Positions 18,495 through 27,733 are shown, numbered from the stretch's first letter. The stretch: DNA of 62,877 nucleotides from an uncultured Methylobacillus sp. (GCA_903824575.1 CAIJXJ010000004.1:1-62877), one strand, 5' to 3'. A program made the numbers and translations. The notes: a model not told the origin generated them from the letters alone.

Positions 18495-18971
18495 CTATGA
18501 CGCAGACCATTGTCCAGATTTCCCGCCAGACTTTTCCAGTAGCCTGATATTCTCTATCACCATGCCGCGATCGACCGCCTTGGCCATATCGTAGATGGTT
18601 AACAGAGCCACGCTGACTGCGGTCAACGCTTCCATCTCCACCCCAGTGCGCCCATGGGTCTCGGCCGTGACGAAACAGTGAATGATGGCGGCAGGCTCAT
18701 CGATATCGAATTCCACATCGATCCGGGTCAAGCTGATCGGATGACATAGCGGGATCAATTCCGCAGCGCGTTTGGAGCCCTGAATGGCCGCGATCCTGGC
18801 GATACCCAGCACGTCACCTTTTTTGGTATCGCCTTGCAAAATCATCGACAGCGTTGCTGCCTGCATGCGGATACTGCCGGCGGCGGTGGCGACGCGATGG
18901 GTCTCAGTTTTGGCGCCAATGTCGACCATATGTGCCTGTCCGGCTTCGTTGAAATGCGAAAATTGACTCAT
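18495..18971 (-). CDS. moaC: cyclic pyranopterin monophosphate synthase MoaC
   Basis: A 158-residue cytosolic enzyme that, after MoaA, forms cyclic pyranopterin monophosphate, the first stable molybdenum-cofactor intermediate. The family core is evident: [28 protein letters not shown] (conserved Lys/His pocket), [14 protein letters not shown] and [11 protein letters not shown]. Length is normal. It stands alone here; no moaA or moaE is in the window, although two molbindins lie 38 kb away. It is divergent from bepA, with 40 bases between. Confidence 0.96.
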   Translation of the reverse strand: MSQFSHFNEAGQAHMVDIGAKTETHRVATAAGSIRMQAATLSMILQGDTKKGDVLGIARIAAIQGSKRAAELIPLCHPISLTRIDVEFDIDEPAAIIHCFVTAETHGRTGVEMEALTAVSVALLTIYDMAKAVDRGMVIENIRLLEKSGGKSGQWSAS

Positions 18972-19011
18972 GTGGCGTGAACTCGTGAAACGATGAGGCT
19001 ATCATAGCAGG

Positions 19012-20436
19012 GTGAAAATCATTTTTCTCTTTCTATCGCTGCTGTTCATTCCCATCGCCCTGGCCGACGACTTGCCCGATCTGGGCGAGGTGGCCCAGAC
19101 CGTGTTGACGCCGCAGGATGAACAGCGCATTGGCGAGGAAATCCTGCGTGAAGTGGCGACCAGTAATGAAATTATCAGTGATATCGAACTGGTCGATTAT
19201 TTACAGGGCCTCGGCTACCGCCTCGCCAGTAACGGCCCGGACAATCGGCAAAACTTTACCTTCTTCGTCGTGCGTGACAATAGTATCAATGCTTTTGCTT
19301 TGCCAGGCGGGGTTATTGGCGTCCATAGCGGGCTGATCCTCAACACCAGTCGCGAGTCGGAACTGGCATCCGTCATTGCGCACGAAATCGGCCACGTGGT
19401 GCAGCGCCATCTTGCGCGCATGATGGCCCAGCAACGTCAGGATGCCTGGAAATCAATTGCAGCCATGGCAGTGGCTTTGCTGGCGGCACGCTCGAACCCT
19501 GAACTGGCGGGTGGTGCCATGATGGCGTCTCAAGCCGGAATGATTCAGAAGCAGCTCAATTACACGCGTGACAATGAGCGTGAGGCAGACCGTGTTGGCT
19601 TGCAAATTCTCACCAAGGCCGGGTTTGATACGCGTGCCATGCCTGCTTTTTTTGAACAATTGATGAAAAGCACGCGCTTTTATGAAGGAAGTGCACCCTC
19701 ATTTTTGCGTACTCATCCCCTGACTTCGGAACGTATCGCCGATATCAGGAATCGCGTGGAGCAACTACCCTATAGCCAAGTGGTGGACAGCTTGGAATTC
19801 CAGTATATGCGGGCAAAACTTCAGGCCATGGAGGGTAGTCCGCAACAGGCAATAGATCGGTTTAAGGAGGTGTTGCGCGAAAAAAAATACAGTTCCGAGG
19901 CGGCGCAACATTATGGTCTGGCCATGGCGTATGAGCGGGCTAATGCTCTGGAACAGGCGCGCCAGGAGGTGCGCTGGTTGCATGCCAATACCCCTCGCCA
20001 GGCCGTGGTGGAGACGCTGGCTACGCATCTGGAATTTATCATGGGCAAGCCGCACGACGCGGAAAAAGAGTATCGACGGGCACTGGCGGATTTTCCCGGG
20101 CATCGCGGCCTGATCTACGGTTATGTCGATGCGCTTCTGGCGACGGGTCAGCCTGATGTCGCCTTAATGCTGCTCGGCACCAAGCAAGAGCTTTACCCTG
20201 ATGACGCACATCTGTATGAGCTGCAATCGCAGGCCTATACGCAGCAAGGCCTGAACATGTTGCGACATCAGGCGCAGGGCGAGGCATACTTCCATCGTTA
20301 CAATTTGCCGGCAGCCATTGAGCAGATGGAGTTGGCACTCCAGAGTGGTAACGGGGACTTTTACCAGATGTCGATCATTGAAGCCAGGTTGAAGCAATGT
20401 CGTCAATTATTGGGCGAGCCCAAGGATAAACGCTAG
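19012..20436 (+). CDS. periplasmic M48 metalloprotease/chaperone BepA-like
   Basis: A 474-residue exported zinc protease with chaperone activity, in E. coli BepA assisting LptD and BAM assembly or degrading failed intermediates. It starts at GTG 19012 with a signal peptide (KIIFLFLSLLFIPIALA). The M48 site is His124-Glu-Ile-Gly-His128 with the third ligand Glu191 (RDNEREADRVG). TPR repeats fill the C-terminal half (about 265-460), the substrate-docking part. Length equals BepA (about 480). It begins an operon-like run with soxYZ, although spacing to soxY (9 bases) may be only incidental. Its lptF/lptG partners in the same window fit an outer-membrane quality role. Confidence 0.88.
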   Translation: MKIIFLFLSLLFIPIALADDLPDLGEVAQTVLTPQDEQRIGEEILREVATSNEIISDIELVDYLQGLGYRLASNGPDNRQNFTFFVVRDNSINAFALPGGVIGVHSGLILNTSRESELASVIAHEIGHVVQRHLARMMAQQRQDAWKSIAAMAVALLAARSNPELAGGAMMASQAGMIQKQLNYTRDNEREADRVGLQILTKAGFDTRAMPAFFEQLMKSTRFYEGSAPSFLRTHPLTSERIADIRNRVEQLPYSQVVDSLEFQYMRAKLQAMEGSPQQAIDRFKEVLREKKYSSEAAQHYGLAMAYERANALEQARQEVRWLHANTPRQAVVETLATHLEFIMGKPHDAEKEYRRALADFPGHRGLIYGYVDALLATGQPDVALMLLGTKQELYPDDAHLYELQSQAYTQQGLNMLRHQAQGEAYFHRYNLPAAIEQMELALQSGNGDFYQMSIIEARLKQCRQLLGEPKDKR

Positions 20437-20445
20437 GGACAGATT

Positions 20446-20889
20446 ATGAATCGCAGGGATTGGCTGAGAGCTATGGTGGCAACTGGCGTGCTGGTATTGC
20501 TGGCCCCTTTACGTGCGCTGGCTGCAGGGTGGAACAAGCCGGCATTCGAAGCGCACAATGTTGGCGATGCCCTGAAAGGTCTTGGCATCAGCCGGGTTGG
20601 TCCGTCCCGCGACATCGTGCTGATCGCACCAGATATGGCTGAAAACGGTGCCATTGTGCAGGTCGAGGTGGAAAGCCGGATCCCTGGAACCGAGTCGATT
20701 AGCATTCTGGTGGAAAAGAATCCCACCCCGCTGGTCGCCAATTACCTGTTTTCCGGAGGTGCTGAACCTTACGTGATTACCCGTATCAAGATGGCGGAGA
20801 GCTCGGAGTTGAAGATTATCGTCAAGGCTGGCGATCAATTTTTCAGTGTGGCGAAGCAAGTGGAAGTGGCGCTTGGAGGATGTGGCTGA
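20446..20889 (+). CDS. soxY: sulfur carrier protein SoxY
   Basis: A 147-residue periplasmic SoxY of the SoxYZ carrier to which thiosulfate is bound. The N-terminus has a twin-arginine-like leader (NRRDWLRAM then a hydrophobic run to ALAA). The carrier cysteine is Cys146 in the C-terminal GGCG: the canonical tail is GGCGG, so the last Gly is missing by one residue and the stop follows. The Cys swinging arm is otherwise kept. AGGG precedes the ATG. It overlaps soxZ by one base (TGATG). No soxA, soxB, soxC or soxX is here. Confidence 0.9.
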   Translation: MNRRDWLRAMVATGVLVLLAPLRALAAGWNKPAFEAHNVGDALKGLGISRVGPSRDIVLIAPDMAENGAIVQVEVESRIPGTESISILVEKNPTPLVANYLFSGGAEPYVITRIKMAESSELKIIVKAGDQFFSVAKQVEVALGGCG

Positions 20890-21206
20890 TGGCAGATTTG
20901 ATCAAGATGCGGGCGCGCCTGAAGGACGGCGTGACTGAGATTCGGGTCCTCATGAGCCATCCGATGGAAACCGGTCGACGCAAGACTGATATGGGTGAAA
21001 TCGTGCCGGCTCATTTCATCCAGTGGATTACGGCCACCCTTAACGGCCACGTCGTACTGGAGGCGCAATGGGGCACCGGGGTTTCCAAGAATCCTTATCT
21101 GACCTTCAGGATTCGCGGCGCCAGCATAGGCGACAAGGTGGCTATTTCCTGGCACGACAACCGGGGAGAATCGAACTCAGGTGAGACGGCGGTGGAAGCC
21201 GCTTAA
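20889..21206 (+). CDS. soxZ: sulfur oxidation protein SoxZ
   Basis: A 105-residue partner of SoxY that stabilises the carrier dimer, with an immunoglobulin-like fold. Recognisable segments are MRARLKDGVTEIRVLMSHPMETG and KNPYLTFRIRGASIGDKVAISW. It starts at ATG 20889, overlapping the SoxY stop by one base, so the two are translationally coupled. SoxYZ alone is found in organisms with an incomplete Sox system or Dsr/Hdr-based sulfur oxidation; the substrate route here is not shown by the window. Confidence 0.92.
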   Translation: MADLIKMRARLKDGVTEIRVLMSHPMETGRRKTDMGEIVPAHFIQWITATLNGHVVLEAQWGTGVSKNPYLTFRIRGASIGDKVAISWHDNRGESNSGETAVEAA

Positions 21207-21224
21207 GTTTTGCCTGGTGTGATT

Positions 21225-22571
21225 TCAGTGTGAGGAAGGTTCAGCTATGTCCTCCAGTGCATTCGATAGATTGTTGGCCCGGGCATCCCGAGTTCCCAGC
21301 GCATCGAGTCCATAGCGTGTTTCAATGAGTTTCAAGATGGAAGTCGTGTCGTATTCCGTGTGATCCACGAAGTGATGCTTGGCAAAGGGGGAAATGATCA
21401 AGGTCGGCACACGCGTGCCTGGGCCCCATCGATCTTTTACCGGTGGCGCTGCATGGTCCCAAAATCCTCCATTTTCGTCATAGGTGACAATAATGACGGC
21501 ATCTTTCCAGATCGGGCTGTGTTCAATGCGCTGAATGATCCCTGCAATATGCTGATCTCCCGATAACACATCGGCATAACCGGGATGCTCGTTAAATCCT
21601 CCCAGCGGTTTATAGAAAACGACTGCTGGCAGCTTCCCAGTATCAATCCCGACGATGAAATCGGCTTCATCTTTGAGATGTTGCAGTCGTCCCTGGCTGC
21701 CTTCTGTGAAATTTCCGAAATAGGCAAAGGGTTGGTGATGATACTGAAAATCGTTGTTGGCATGACCACTAGCGGCATCATCCCAGCCGCCTGAATACCA
21801 CGCCCAGCCAATGCCTTTTGCGGAGAGCCTGTCACCAATCGTTGGGGATGTCTGTAGTGGCAGGCGTTTAGCTAGGGACGTGCCGGATTTATACGGCGCG
21901 CTGGTTGGTTGCAGGGTATTGACAACGAAACCATCTGGCGTAACCGCGCCGTCCTTCAATAGCTGGCCTTCTGTATCGAGTAAAACCTGCAGATCCGCTG
22001 GCGCATCCGGGTAGCGTGGGGTACAGGCACAAACCAGCCAGAAATGGTTAATGAATGACCCGCCAAAAGCAGCCTGATAAAAATTATCTGCGAGGGTGTA
22101 TTGCTGCGCGTATTGCCATAGCGGCAATTTTTTTCCGTCGTAATAGCCCATGACCAAGCCGCCGGCATCGGAGATGGCAGCGAATCGGTCATTTCGTCCG
22201 CTGTTAATTTGAGCCTTGTTCTGGTAAAAGCGGTGAACCAGGTCGTGGATTTTTTCGCTGGAAGGCACGTAAGCTTCAATAGGAAAAGGACTGTTAGGCA
22301 AGTCGGATGGAAAGCGCGGATCTTTTATTGCCGGAAGCGTGGTGTAAGGTTTCCCATTGGTATCTGATTGCACTGGCGCCTGGGTGGCTTGTACCAAACC
22401 ATTAGCGCCTGGAAAATGTCCGTAAAGATTGTCGAAACTGTGATTCTCAAGGTAAATGACAATGATGTGGTTTATGCGTGATAGGTCAGGTGCTGGTCCA
22501 GCAGCACGGGCCTGGCCGCAGAGGGCCACGCAGGCGATGATGAGGGCAATCAGAAAACGAAACATGGACAT
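21225..22571 (-). CDS. secreted phosphoesterase (AcpA/phospholipase C family)
   Basis: A 448-residue exported hydrolase with a signal peptide (SMFRFLIALIIACVALCGQARA). The metal site is split along the chain: IIVIYLENHSFDNLYG (Glu, Asn, catalytic Ser) near residues 35-50 and WKDAVIIVTYDENGGFWDH (Asp, Glu, His) near residue 345. This is the acid-phosphatase/phospholipase C fold (AcpA, PLC). Acting in the periplasm or outside, it may release phosphate or attack phospholipids; which substrate is unclear. Start ATG 22571 has AAAGG upstream and begins the signal peptide. The gene next to it is pilR on the same strand, with no obvious link. Confidence 0.85.
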   Translation of the reverse strand: MSMFRFLIALIIACVALCGQARAAGPAPDLSRINHIIVIYLENHSFDNLYGHFPGANGLVQATQAPVQSDTNGKPYTTLPAIKDPRFPSDLPNSPFPIEAYVPSSEKIHDLVHRFYQNKAQINSGRNDRFAAISDAGGLVMGYYDGKKLPLWQYAQQYTLADNFYQAAFGGSFINHFWLVCACTPRYPDAPADLQVLLDTEGQLLKDGAVTPDGFVVNTLQPTSAPYKSGTSLAKRLPLQTSPTIGDRLSAKGIGWAWYSGGWDDAASGHANNDFQYHHQPFAYFGNFTEGSQGRLQHLKDEADFIVGIDTGKLPAVVFYKPLGGFNEHPGYADVLSGDQHIAGIIQRIEHSPIWKDAVIIVTYDENGGFWDHAAPPVKDRWGPGTRVPTLIISPFAKHHFVDHTEYDTTSILKLIETRYGLDALGTRDARANNLSNALEDIAEPSSH

Positions 22572-22688
22572 GACAATACCTTTAGTTAAATGGGTGGCCA
22601 GCACGGGAAAAAAGGGCGGTGTAACTGATCCCTCATGGCGTAACTCTGCTAATGCAATAGCGGGTAATCATCTGCGGGCAATCATAGT

Positions 22689-24038
22689 TTATGGCTCTAG
22701 TTCTCGCCCAAGGCCAAGTTTGGCCAGGCGGTAACGCAGGGTGCGAAAGCTCACTCCGAGCAATTTTGCCGCAGCGGTCTTGTTCTGCCCGGATTTTTCC
22801 ATGGCCAGTAAAATGGCTTGTCTTTCGATGCCTTCCAGATATTCCGGCAGCGGAATGTCAGGGTCGGCCATGACGCTGGACTCAGGTGCCGCCGTGACGT
22901 TTAGCAGCAGGTCTGCGGCTTCGATGCGAATCCCGTCACTCAGGGCTAGCGCGCGTTCCAGTACGTTTTCGAGTTCACGTACATTGCCGGGGAAGTTGTA
23001 TTTGCAAAGTTGAGTCAGTGCTTGTTCGGTCAGGATGGGACGAGATGACGCGAGCGCAAGACAATGTTTTTCCAGCAGGGTCGTTGCCAATTGTGGAATG
23101 TCCTGCGCCATTTCACGCAAGGCCGGCATTTTAAGTTCAATCACGTTGAGGCGGTAATAGAGATCCTGGCGAAACTGACCTGCCTCCATCATATGGGCGA
23201 GGTTGCGATGCGTGGCGCTGATGATGCGTACATCGACCGTGTCCTCCGTGGTGTGACCTACCATGCGCACCTTCTTTTCCTGGATGGCTCGTAATAACTT
23301 GACTTGCATGGGCAGGGGTAGGTCGGCGACTTCGTCCAGAAACAGAGTGCCGCCACTGGCAACCTGGAAGAAGCCCATCTTGTCCTGCACGGCGCCGGTG
23401 AATGCACCTTTCTTGTGGCCGAAAAATTCGCTTTCCATCAAGTTTTCCGGGATCGCCCCGCAGTTGACCGGGATGAACGGCCCCTCGCCGCGCGAACTGT
23501 GTGCATGAATCAGGCGTGCTGCCAATTCCTTGCCGCTGCCGGATTCTCCACTGATATACACCGGCGCCTGGCTGCGCGCAAGTTTTGCGATCATGGCGCG
23601 CGCCTGCCGGATTGGGGCCGATTCGCCAACCAGTGCCAGTCCACCGGCAGGATCAGCTGATGGTTCGGACAGCTTGAGCGCTGATTGCACCAGTGGGCGC
23701 AATTGTTTGAGTGAAATGGGCTTGGATAGATAGTCAAAGGCGCCGGCCTTCAGGGCAGCCACGGCATTTTCCGCACTACCGTAGGCGGTGATGACGGCGA
23801 CGGGCAGGCCAGGATGGCGTTGACCGATATGGCGCATCAGTTCCAGGCCATCGCCATCCGGCAGGCGCATGTCGGTGAGACACAGGGCATAAGCTTTTTG
23901 TTCCAGCAGGCATTTTGCCGCACCGAGATTGCAGGCCGTATCCACGCTTACTCCCATGCGTTCCAGGGTCAGTGCCAGCAGTTCGCGGATATCGGCTTCA
24001 TCATCTACAACCAGGCACAATGGAGGCAGTTTAGACAT
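22689..24038 (-). CDS. pilR: sigma-54-dependent response regulator PilR-like
   Basis: A 449-residue NtrC-class activator. Receiver domain residues 5-120 has the phospho-acceptor Asp56 (LCLTDMRLPDG). The AAA+ domain has Walker A GESGSGK (164-170), the sigma-54-contacting GAFTGA (211-216) and Walker B LFLDEVADLP, and a C-terminal Fis-type HTH (AAKLLGVSFRTLRYRL) ends it. Together with the next gene it is a pilSR-type pair controlling type IV pilin expression through RpoN. The two genes overlap by 8 bases. In this window a sigma-54 site lies before flagellin, and a pilin-like gene is at 42.6 kb; a link is possible but not shown. The sensor context is the main reason for the PilR name. Confidence 0.85.
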   Translation of the reverse strand: MSKLPPLCLVVDDEADIRELLALTLERMGVSVDTACNLGAAKCLLEQKAYALCLTDMRLPDGDGLELMRHIGQRHPGLPVAVITAYGSAENAVAALKAGAFDYLSKPISLKQLRPLVQSALKLSEPSADPAGGLALVGESAPIRQARAMIAKLARSQAPVYISGESGSGKELAARLIHAHSSRGEGPFIPVNCGAIPENLMESEFFGHKKGAFTGAVQDKMGFFQVASGGTLFLDEVADLPLPMQVKLLRAIQEKKVRMVGHTTEDTVDVRIISATHRNLAHMMEAGQFRQDLYYRLNVIELKMPALREMAQDIPQLATTLLEKHCLALASSRPILTEQALTQLCKYNFPGNVRELENVLERALALSDGIRIEAADLLLNVTAAPESSVMADPDIPLPEYLEGIERQAILLAMEKSGQNKTAAAKLLGVSFRTLRYRLAKLGLGRELEP

Positions 24039-25626
24039 GTTGGTTCTTCAAGTAGATTCTAAAGCGGGCTCCGCTAGCGGATTCCACATGGCGCAAGCCA
24101 GCGCCGTTGGCTTCACACAGCTCGCGCGCAATGTAGAGCCCCAGTCCGGTGCCGGTTGTCTCCGTGGTGAAGAAGGGTTCAAACAGACGCGGGACGACTT
24201 CCGGCGCAACGCCGATCCCGTCATCCGAAATTTCCAGCATGATCTCACCCTGGCGTAGAGCCTTGTCCAATCGTAGTACCAAGCTTCCTGCCTGTTGCCT
24301 GCCATGGCGCCAGCCATTGCGACAAAGGTTCCATAATACCCGCTGCAACTGATGCCGGTCGAATAGCGTGGTGGCCTCGTGCACGATTATTTCTATCCTG
24401 ACTGCTGCCAGCGGGACATGTTCAGCCTGGCAAAACTCTTCCCGGAACTGTGTCATGAAATCGCTCAGAGCGATGCTTTCCTGTTGCATGCGGTCACGTT
24501 GATTGAGTTGCATCACATCTTGCACGATCTTGTCCAGCCGCTCGGTATTGTCATTGATGATGCAGAGCAGGCGCTTGACTGTGGGGTCGAAGTTTTCTTC
24601 TTCCTGCAATAATTGGCTGGCGTGACTGATGGCGCTGAGCGGATTGCGAATTTCATGTGCGATATTTGCCGTCAGCCCTCCCAGAGCGGCTAGTTTCAGT
24701 TGCCGGGCTTGAGCTTGCACCCGGCTCCAGTCTTCGATGAAAATTACAGCACCTTGGCGGCGATCAGCGCCTATAGGTTCAAATCGTAGTCTCAGTTCCA
24801 TGCCATGGAAAATGATTCTGGCAATGCTGGAACGGTTTTCCTGTGGGGTTCCGGCCCACGTGCGCAGACGGTCAGTGATTTCCGGTGCGCATTGATCCAG
24901 CGCGACTGCTGCTCCACCCGGAGCGATGCCCAGCAAAACTGCGGCGCGTGCGTTGTGATGACGTAACAGGAATGCATCATCCACCACCAGCACCCCATCT
25001 TGCATGTCCTGGATGATGTGCTGGTTAACCTGGCTTAGATTTTCCAGGTCGATGCCGCGTTGCGATGCCAGCGCCTCGCTCTGGCGCATGCGCTTGGCCA
25101 GGGTGTAGGCCAGCCAGGCGGTTGCAAAGCAGCTCAGGCTGAGCATGGCAGACTGGGAGTAGTCGTCATAGTGATCACTGCCAATCAATAGCTGGGCTGA
25201 TTGCTCAAGCAGCAGTGCGATGCTGGCGATGGCCGCATAGAACAGCGCCAGCCGGCCTTGGCTGACCAGTGCGGCGCCGACAATGGCAATGACCAGTAAT
25301 AATCCCAAGCCACTTTTTACGCCACCCGCAGCATGCATCAGCATGACGATGAAACTGATGTCGCCGATGGCTTGAAGCGTCACTTGTCGCTCAAAGCTGG
25401 GGCGACGAACTTCACAGAGTATCGCCATGCCAACAGCAAAGGCTGCATAGAGCAGCGCGATACGGAAATAGGACGGGGTAGCATAAAGTTGCCACCAACT
25501 GGCCTCACGGGCAATAAAATGTGCGGAGACCAGCAGGCTGGCAATGACGAACCGATAAAAATTGAAATAGCGCATTGAGCGCCAGTAGGCGTCAGCTAAT
25601 GGCGACGATGGGGCCGCGAGGGTCAT
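24031..25626 (-). CDS. pilS: sensor histidine kinase PilS-like
   Basis: A 531-residue inner-membrane kinase. About six membrane helices occupy residues 20-175. A PAS-like linker (about 195-300) leads to the HisKA site His324 (ANIAHEIRNPLSAIS) and a HATPase domain with the N box (WNLCRNGWRHG) and G boxes (DDGIGVAPEVV, GTGLGLYIAR). This layout matches PilS. It precedes pilR and follows a PP0621-type small gene with an ATGA overlap, giving a three-gene unit. The signal is not known; in Pseudomonas PilS senses pilin in the membrane. Confidence 0.87.
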   Translation of the reverse strand: MTLAAPSSPLADAYWRSMRYFNFYRFVIASLLVSAHFIAREASWWQLYATPSYFRIALLYAAFAVGMAILCEVRRPSFERQVTLQAIGDISFIVMLMHAAGGVKSGLGLLLVIAIVGAALVSQGRLALFYAAIASIALLLEQSAQLLIGSDHYDDYSQSAMLSLSCFATAWLAYTLAKRMRQSEALASQRGIDLENLSQVNQHIIQDMQDGVLVVDDAFLLRHHNARAAVLLGIAPGGAAVALDQCAPEITDRLRTWAGTPQENRSSIARIIFHGMELRLRFEPIGADRRQGAVIFIEDWSRVQAQARQLKLAALGGLTANIAHEIRNPLSAISHASQLLQEEENFDPTVKRLLCIINDNTERLDKIVQDVMQLNQRDRMQQESIALSDFMTQFREEFCQAEHVPLAAVRIEIIVHEATTLFDRHQLQRVLWNLCRNGWRHGRQQAGSLVLRLDKALRQGEIMLEISDDGIGVAPEVVPRLFEPFFTTETTGTGLGLYIARELCEANGAGLRHVESASGARFRIYLKNQHV

Positions 25627-25841
25627 GGTTGCCGTTGGCTATGTTCGATGCAGCAATAATACAAGCCAAGATGCTGGATGCTCTCGGCTTTGGGCAGGTG
25701 TACTGAACAGACGGCGCAGCGCACCATGTCCTGATTTGCAGGTTGAGAAGATTCTGGTGCATCAATGCTGCGCCGGTATTGCTTGAGCAATGACAGGATC
25801 AGCCAGAAGGCGAGACCCAACAACAGTATTTTCCCTAACAT
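25623..25841 (-). CDS. PP0621-family small membrane-anchored protein
   Basis: A 72-residue protein with one N-terminal membrane helix (LGKILLLGLAFWLILSLL) and a small metal-binding tail: Cys42, Cys45, Cys63/64 and His67 (CAVCSVHLPKAES, YYCCIEH), as in the TRASH-like PP0621 family. Start ATG 25841 has GGAGAG ten bases upstream; an open frame extends to 25934 without support. It overlaps pilS by 4 bases (ATGA), so it is translated with the sensor kinase. Families like this are often found next to pilS, but the role is not known. Confidence 0.8.
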   Translation of the reverse strand: MLGKILLLGLAFWLILSLLKQYRRSIDAPESSQPANQDMVRCAVCSVHLPKAESIQHLGLYYCCIEHSQRQP

Positions 25842-25961
25842 CTTGAAGTGCTCTCCGGTTATAACCTGAGGATTGTAGCGAAAAGCTGGCCCGGTAACAA
25901 AAATCAAACTGCTATACTTCGCCTGGACTGGCAATCACTGCAAATGGCGTGCATAGGCAAA

Positions 25962-26522
25962 ATGGCTAAACCTCAGGAGCTTTCGGATTTTCTCGCGCAG
26001 GTTGAGCGCCGCGCCTTCAAGCAGGCTGCCTATGCCGTGCGTGATGAGCATGCGGCCCTCGACATCGTACAGGATGCCATGCTTAAGCTGTCCGAGAAAT
26101 ACAGTCAGCGGCCAGTCGAAGAATTTCCCATGCTGTTTCAACGCATCCTGCAGAACGTGATACGCGACTATTATCGTCGGCAGAAGGTTCGCAACCTGTG
26201 GACCACCTTGTTTTCATCTTTTGCTGCGGGGCATGACGAAGATGACGATGTGCTGGAAACGCTCGCACCTCATGGTGATGAAGGGCGCAACGATCCGCGC
26301 GCCGAACTGGAACGTGCACAAATATTGAACCTGATAGAAGTCGCTGTGCGAAAGTTGCCACAACGTCAACGCGAAGCGTTTGTTCTGCGTTACTGGGAGG
26401 AGATGAGCGTGGAAGAAACGGCGGCAGTGATGGGATGTTCCGAGGGTAGCGTGAAAACGCACTGCTCACGGGCAGTGCATATGCTGGCGGCCGCCCTCGC
26501 CAGGAAAGGGATCGGCTTGTAA
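25962..26522 (+). CDS. ECF-type RNA polymerase sigma factor
   Basis: A 186-residue sigma-70 family factor with regions 2 and 4 only. Region 2 is seen as AYAVRDEHAALDIVQDAMLKL and region 4 as LPQRQREAFVLRYWEEMSVEETAAVMGCSEGSVKTH, a helix-turn-helix that contacts the -35 site. ATG 25962 (MAKPQEL) was chosen; the frame opens further upstream without support. It starts a four-gene run (sigma, DUF3619, DUF3106, RDD) that I know from other betaproteobacteria. No recognisable anti-sigma factor is nearby, although the single-helix DUF3619 protein next to it could have that role. The regulon is unknown. Confidence 0.9.
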   Translation: MAKPQELSDFLAQVERRAFKQAAYAVRDEHAALDIVQDAMLKLSEKYSQRPVEEFPMLFQRILQNVIRDYYRRQKVRNLWTTLFSSFAAGHDEDDDVLETLAPHGDEGRNDPRAELERAQILNLIEVAVRKLPQRQREAFVLRYWEEMSVEETAAVMGCSEGSVKTHCSRAVHMLAAALARKGIGL

Positions 26523-26917
26523 TGCAAGAACGTGATAGTGCGAAAAAAATCGTAGCAATTCTGGAGCAAGGAATTTCCAGCCTGAATGAGCAGACCATGG
26601 CGCGCTTGGCGTCCGCGCGCAGGCAGGCCGTGGCCTCAATGAACGCCGGCGCCCGTGCGGATGATGCCGGGCTGGCACACGTCGCTCCAGTACAGGTTAT
26701 TTCCACCTACCTGCATGCACCGGGCAGACACGCCTGGGTGCCGGGAGTGTTCGCACTGGGGTGTTTGCTGCTGGTGCTTGCCCTGATACAGATCAATCTG
26801 CAGAAAAACCGGGAACCTGTCGTTGCGGATGCCTTGCTGCTCGCCTCTGATTTGCCGCCAGAGGCCTATGTTGATGAAGGGTTTGACGCATGGCTAAAAA
26901 ACTCATCCAAGCCCTGA
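26522..26917 (+). CDS. DUF3619 membrane protein
   Basis: A 131-residue protein: charged N-terminal part (about 1-75, cytoplasmic), one membrane helix (about 72-92, VPGVFALGCLLLVLALIQI) and a short periplasmic tail. It shares one base with the sigma gene stop, so it is translationally coupled to it. The single-helix layout next to an ECF sigma factor resembles anti-sigma factors, but there is no recognisable anti-sigma domain. I would call it a candidate regulator, not more. Confidence 0.8.
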   Translation: MQERDSAKKIVAILEQGISSLNEQTMARLASARRQAVASMNAGARADDAGLAHVAPVQVISTYLHAPGRHAWVPGVFALGCLLLVLALIQINLQKNREPVVADALLLASDLPPEAYVDEGFDAWLKNSSKP

Positions 26918-27330
26918 TGCTGGCGAGTGCCATGTGGACGCCGTTGGCGCAGGCTGCTGCTACGGCTGATGTAAACTGGGCGCAACTGAGTGGAGGTCAG
27001 AAAAAGGTGTTGGCGCCACTGGCAACGGAATGGGATGCGCTGCGCCCATGGCAACGCGAGAAAATGCTCGATATTGCCCGTGATTATCCACGCATGAATC
27101 CGCAACAGCAGGAACGGGTGAAGTTGCGTCTCGAAAACTGGAGTCGCATGACGCCTTATGAGCGCGAAAATGCGCGTAAGAAATATCAGCAATTCAATGC
27201 CATGACGCCTGACGGGCAGAATGAGTTGCGTAGCAAGTGGCGTGAATACCAGCAATTACCCGAGTCGGAGCGTGAAAAGTTGCGTGGCAATCGTCCCGAA
27301 CCGGCCCCTGAGGATGATCTTGGCAACTAG
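26890..27330 (+). CDS. DUF3106 periplasmic protein
   Basis: A 146-residue exported protein with a signal peptide (KKLIQALMLASAMWTPLAQA). The mature part is highly helical and charged, built of repeated turns of the form WxxLxPxQREKxL: LRPWQREKML, MNPQQQERV, MTPYERENARKK, MTPDGQNEL. Such repeats of a W-x-x-M/L-T/S-P-x-E/Q unit define DUF3106. It overlaps the DUF3619 gene by 28 bases and the RDD gene by 17. Tandem acidic/basic repeats suggest a structural periplasmic protein or chaperone, but no role is known to me. Confidence 0.8.
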   Translation: MAKKLIQALMLASAMWTPLAQAAATADVNWAQLSGGQKKVLAPLATEWDALRPWQREKMLDIARDYPRMNPQQQERVKLRLENWSRMTPYERENARKKYQQFNAMTPDGQNELRSKWREYQQLPESEREKLRGNRPEPAPEDDLGN

Positions 27331-27733
27331 CCCGGGGATTTGGCGTCGTCTGGGCGGCGTGCTGTATGACGGCTTGACCCTGGCGGCGCTCTGGCTGCTG
27401 GCATCAGCCGTGTTTACCAGTCTCTATGGGATCGCTCAGTCGGGCTGGCCGCGCTTGTTGTTGCAAAGCTTTTCCCTCTTGCTCATTGCAGGCTATTTTC
27501 TCTGGTGCTGGACTCATGGAGGTCAGACGTTGGCCATGCGTGCCTGGCGGCTCAAGGTGGTCCATGCCAACGGCATGCCTCTGACCTGGATGGGGGCGTT
27601 TCTGCGCTTGCTTCTGGCAGCGTCTGGTTTGCTGGCGGGCGGTGTCGGGCTGTGGTGGGCGCTACTGGATAAAGATGGCCAGTTCCTGCATGACCGTCTG
27701 GCCAAAACCCGACTAATAGACGTTAGTCGTTAG
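27314..27733 (+). CDS. RDD-domain membrane protein
   Basis: A 139-residue inner-membrane protein with three or four hydrophobic segments and the RDD signature residues: an Arg (WRRLGGVLYDGLTL) near the start, an Asp in that helix (YDG) and an Asp in the C-terminal LHDRLAKTRL. RDD proteins are proposed to transport ions or organic solutes; evidence is limited. The start ATG 27314 lies within the DUF3106 gene. It is the last gene of the sigma-factor operon, and its stop codon lies in the heptamer-repeat cluster that follows. Confidence 0.82.
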   Translation: MILATSPGIWRRLGGVLYDGLTLAALWLLASAVFTSLYGIAQSGWPRLLLQSFSLLLIAGYFLWCWTHGGQTLAMRAWRLKVVHANGMPLTWMGAFLRLLLAASGLLAGGVGLWWALLDKDGQFLHDRLAKTRLIDVSR

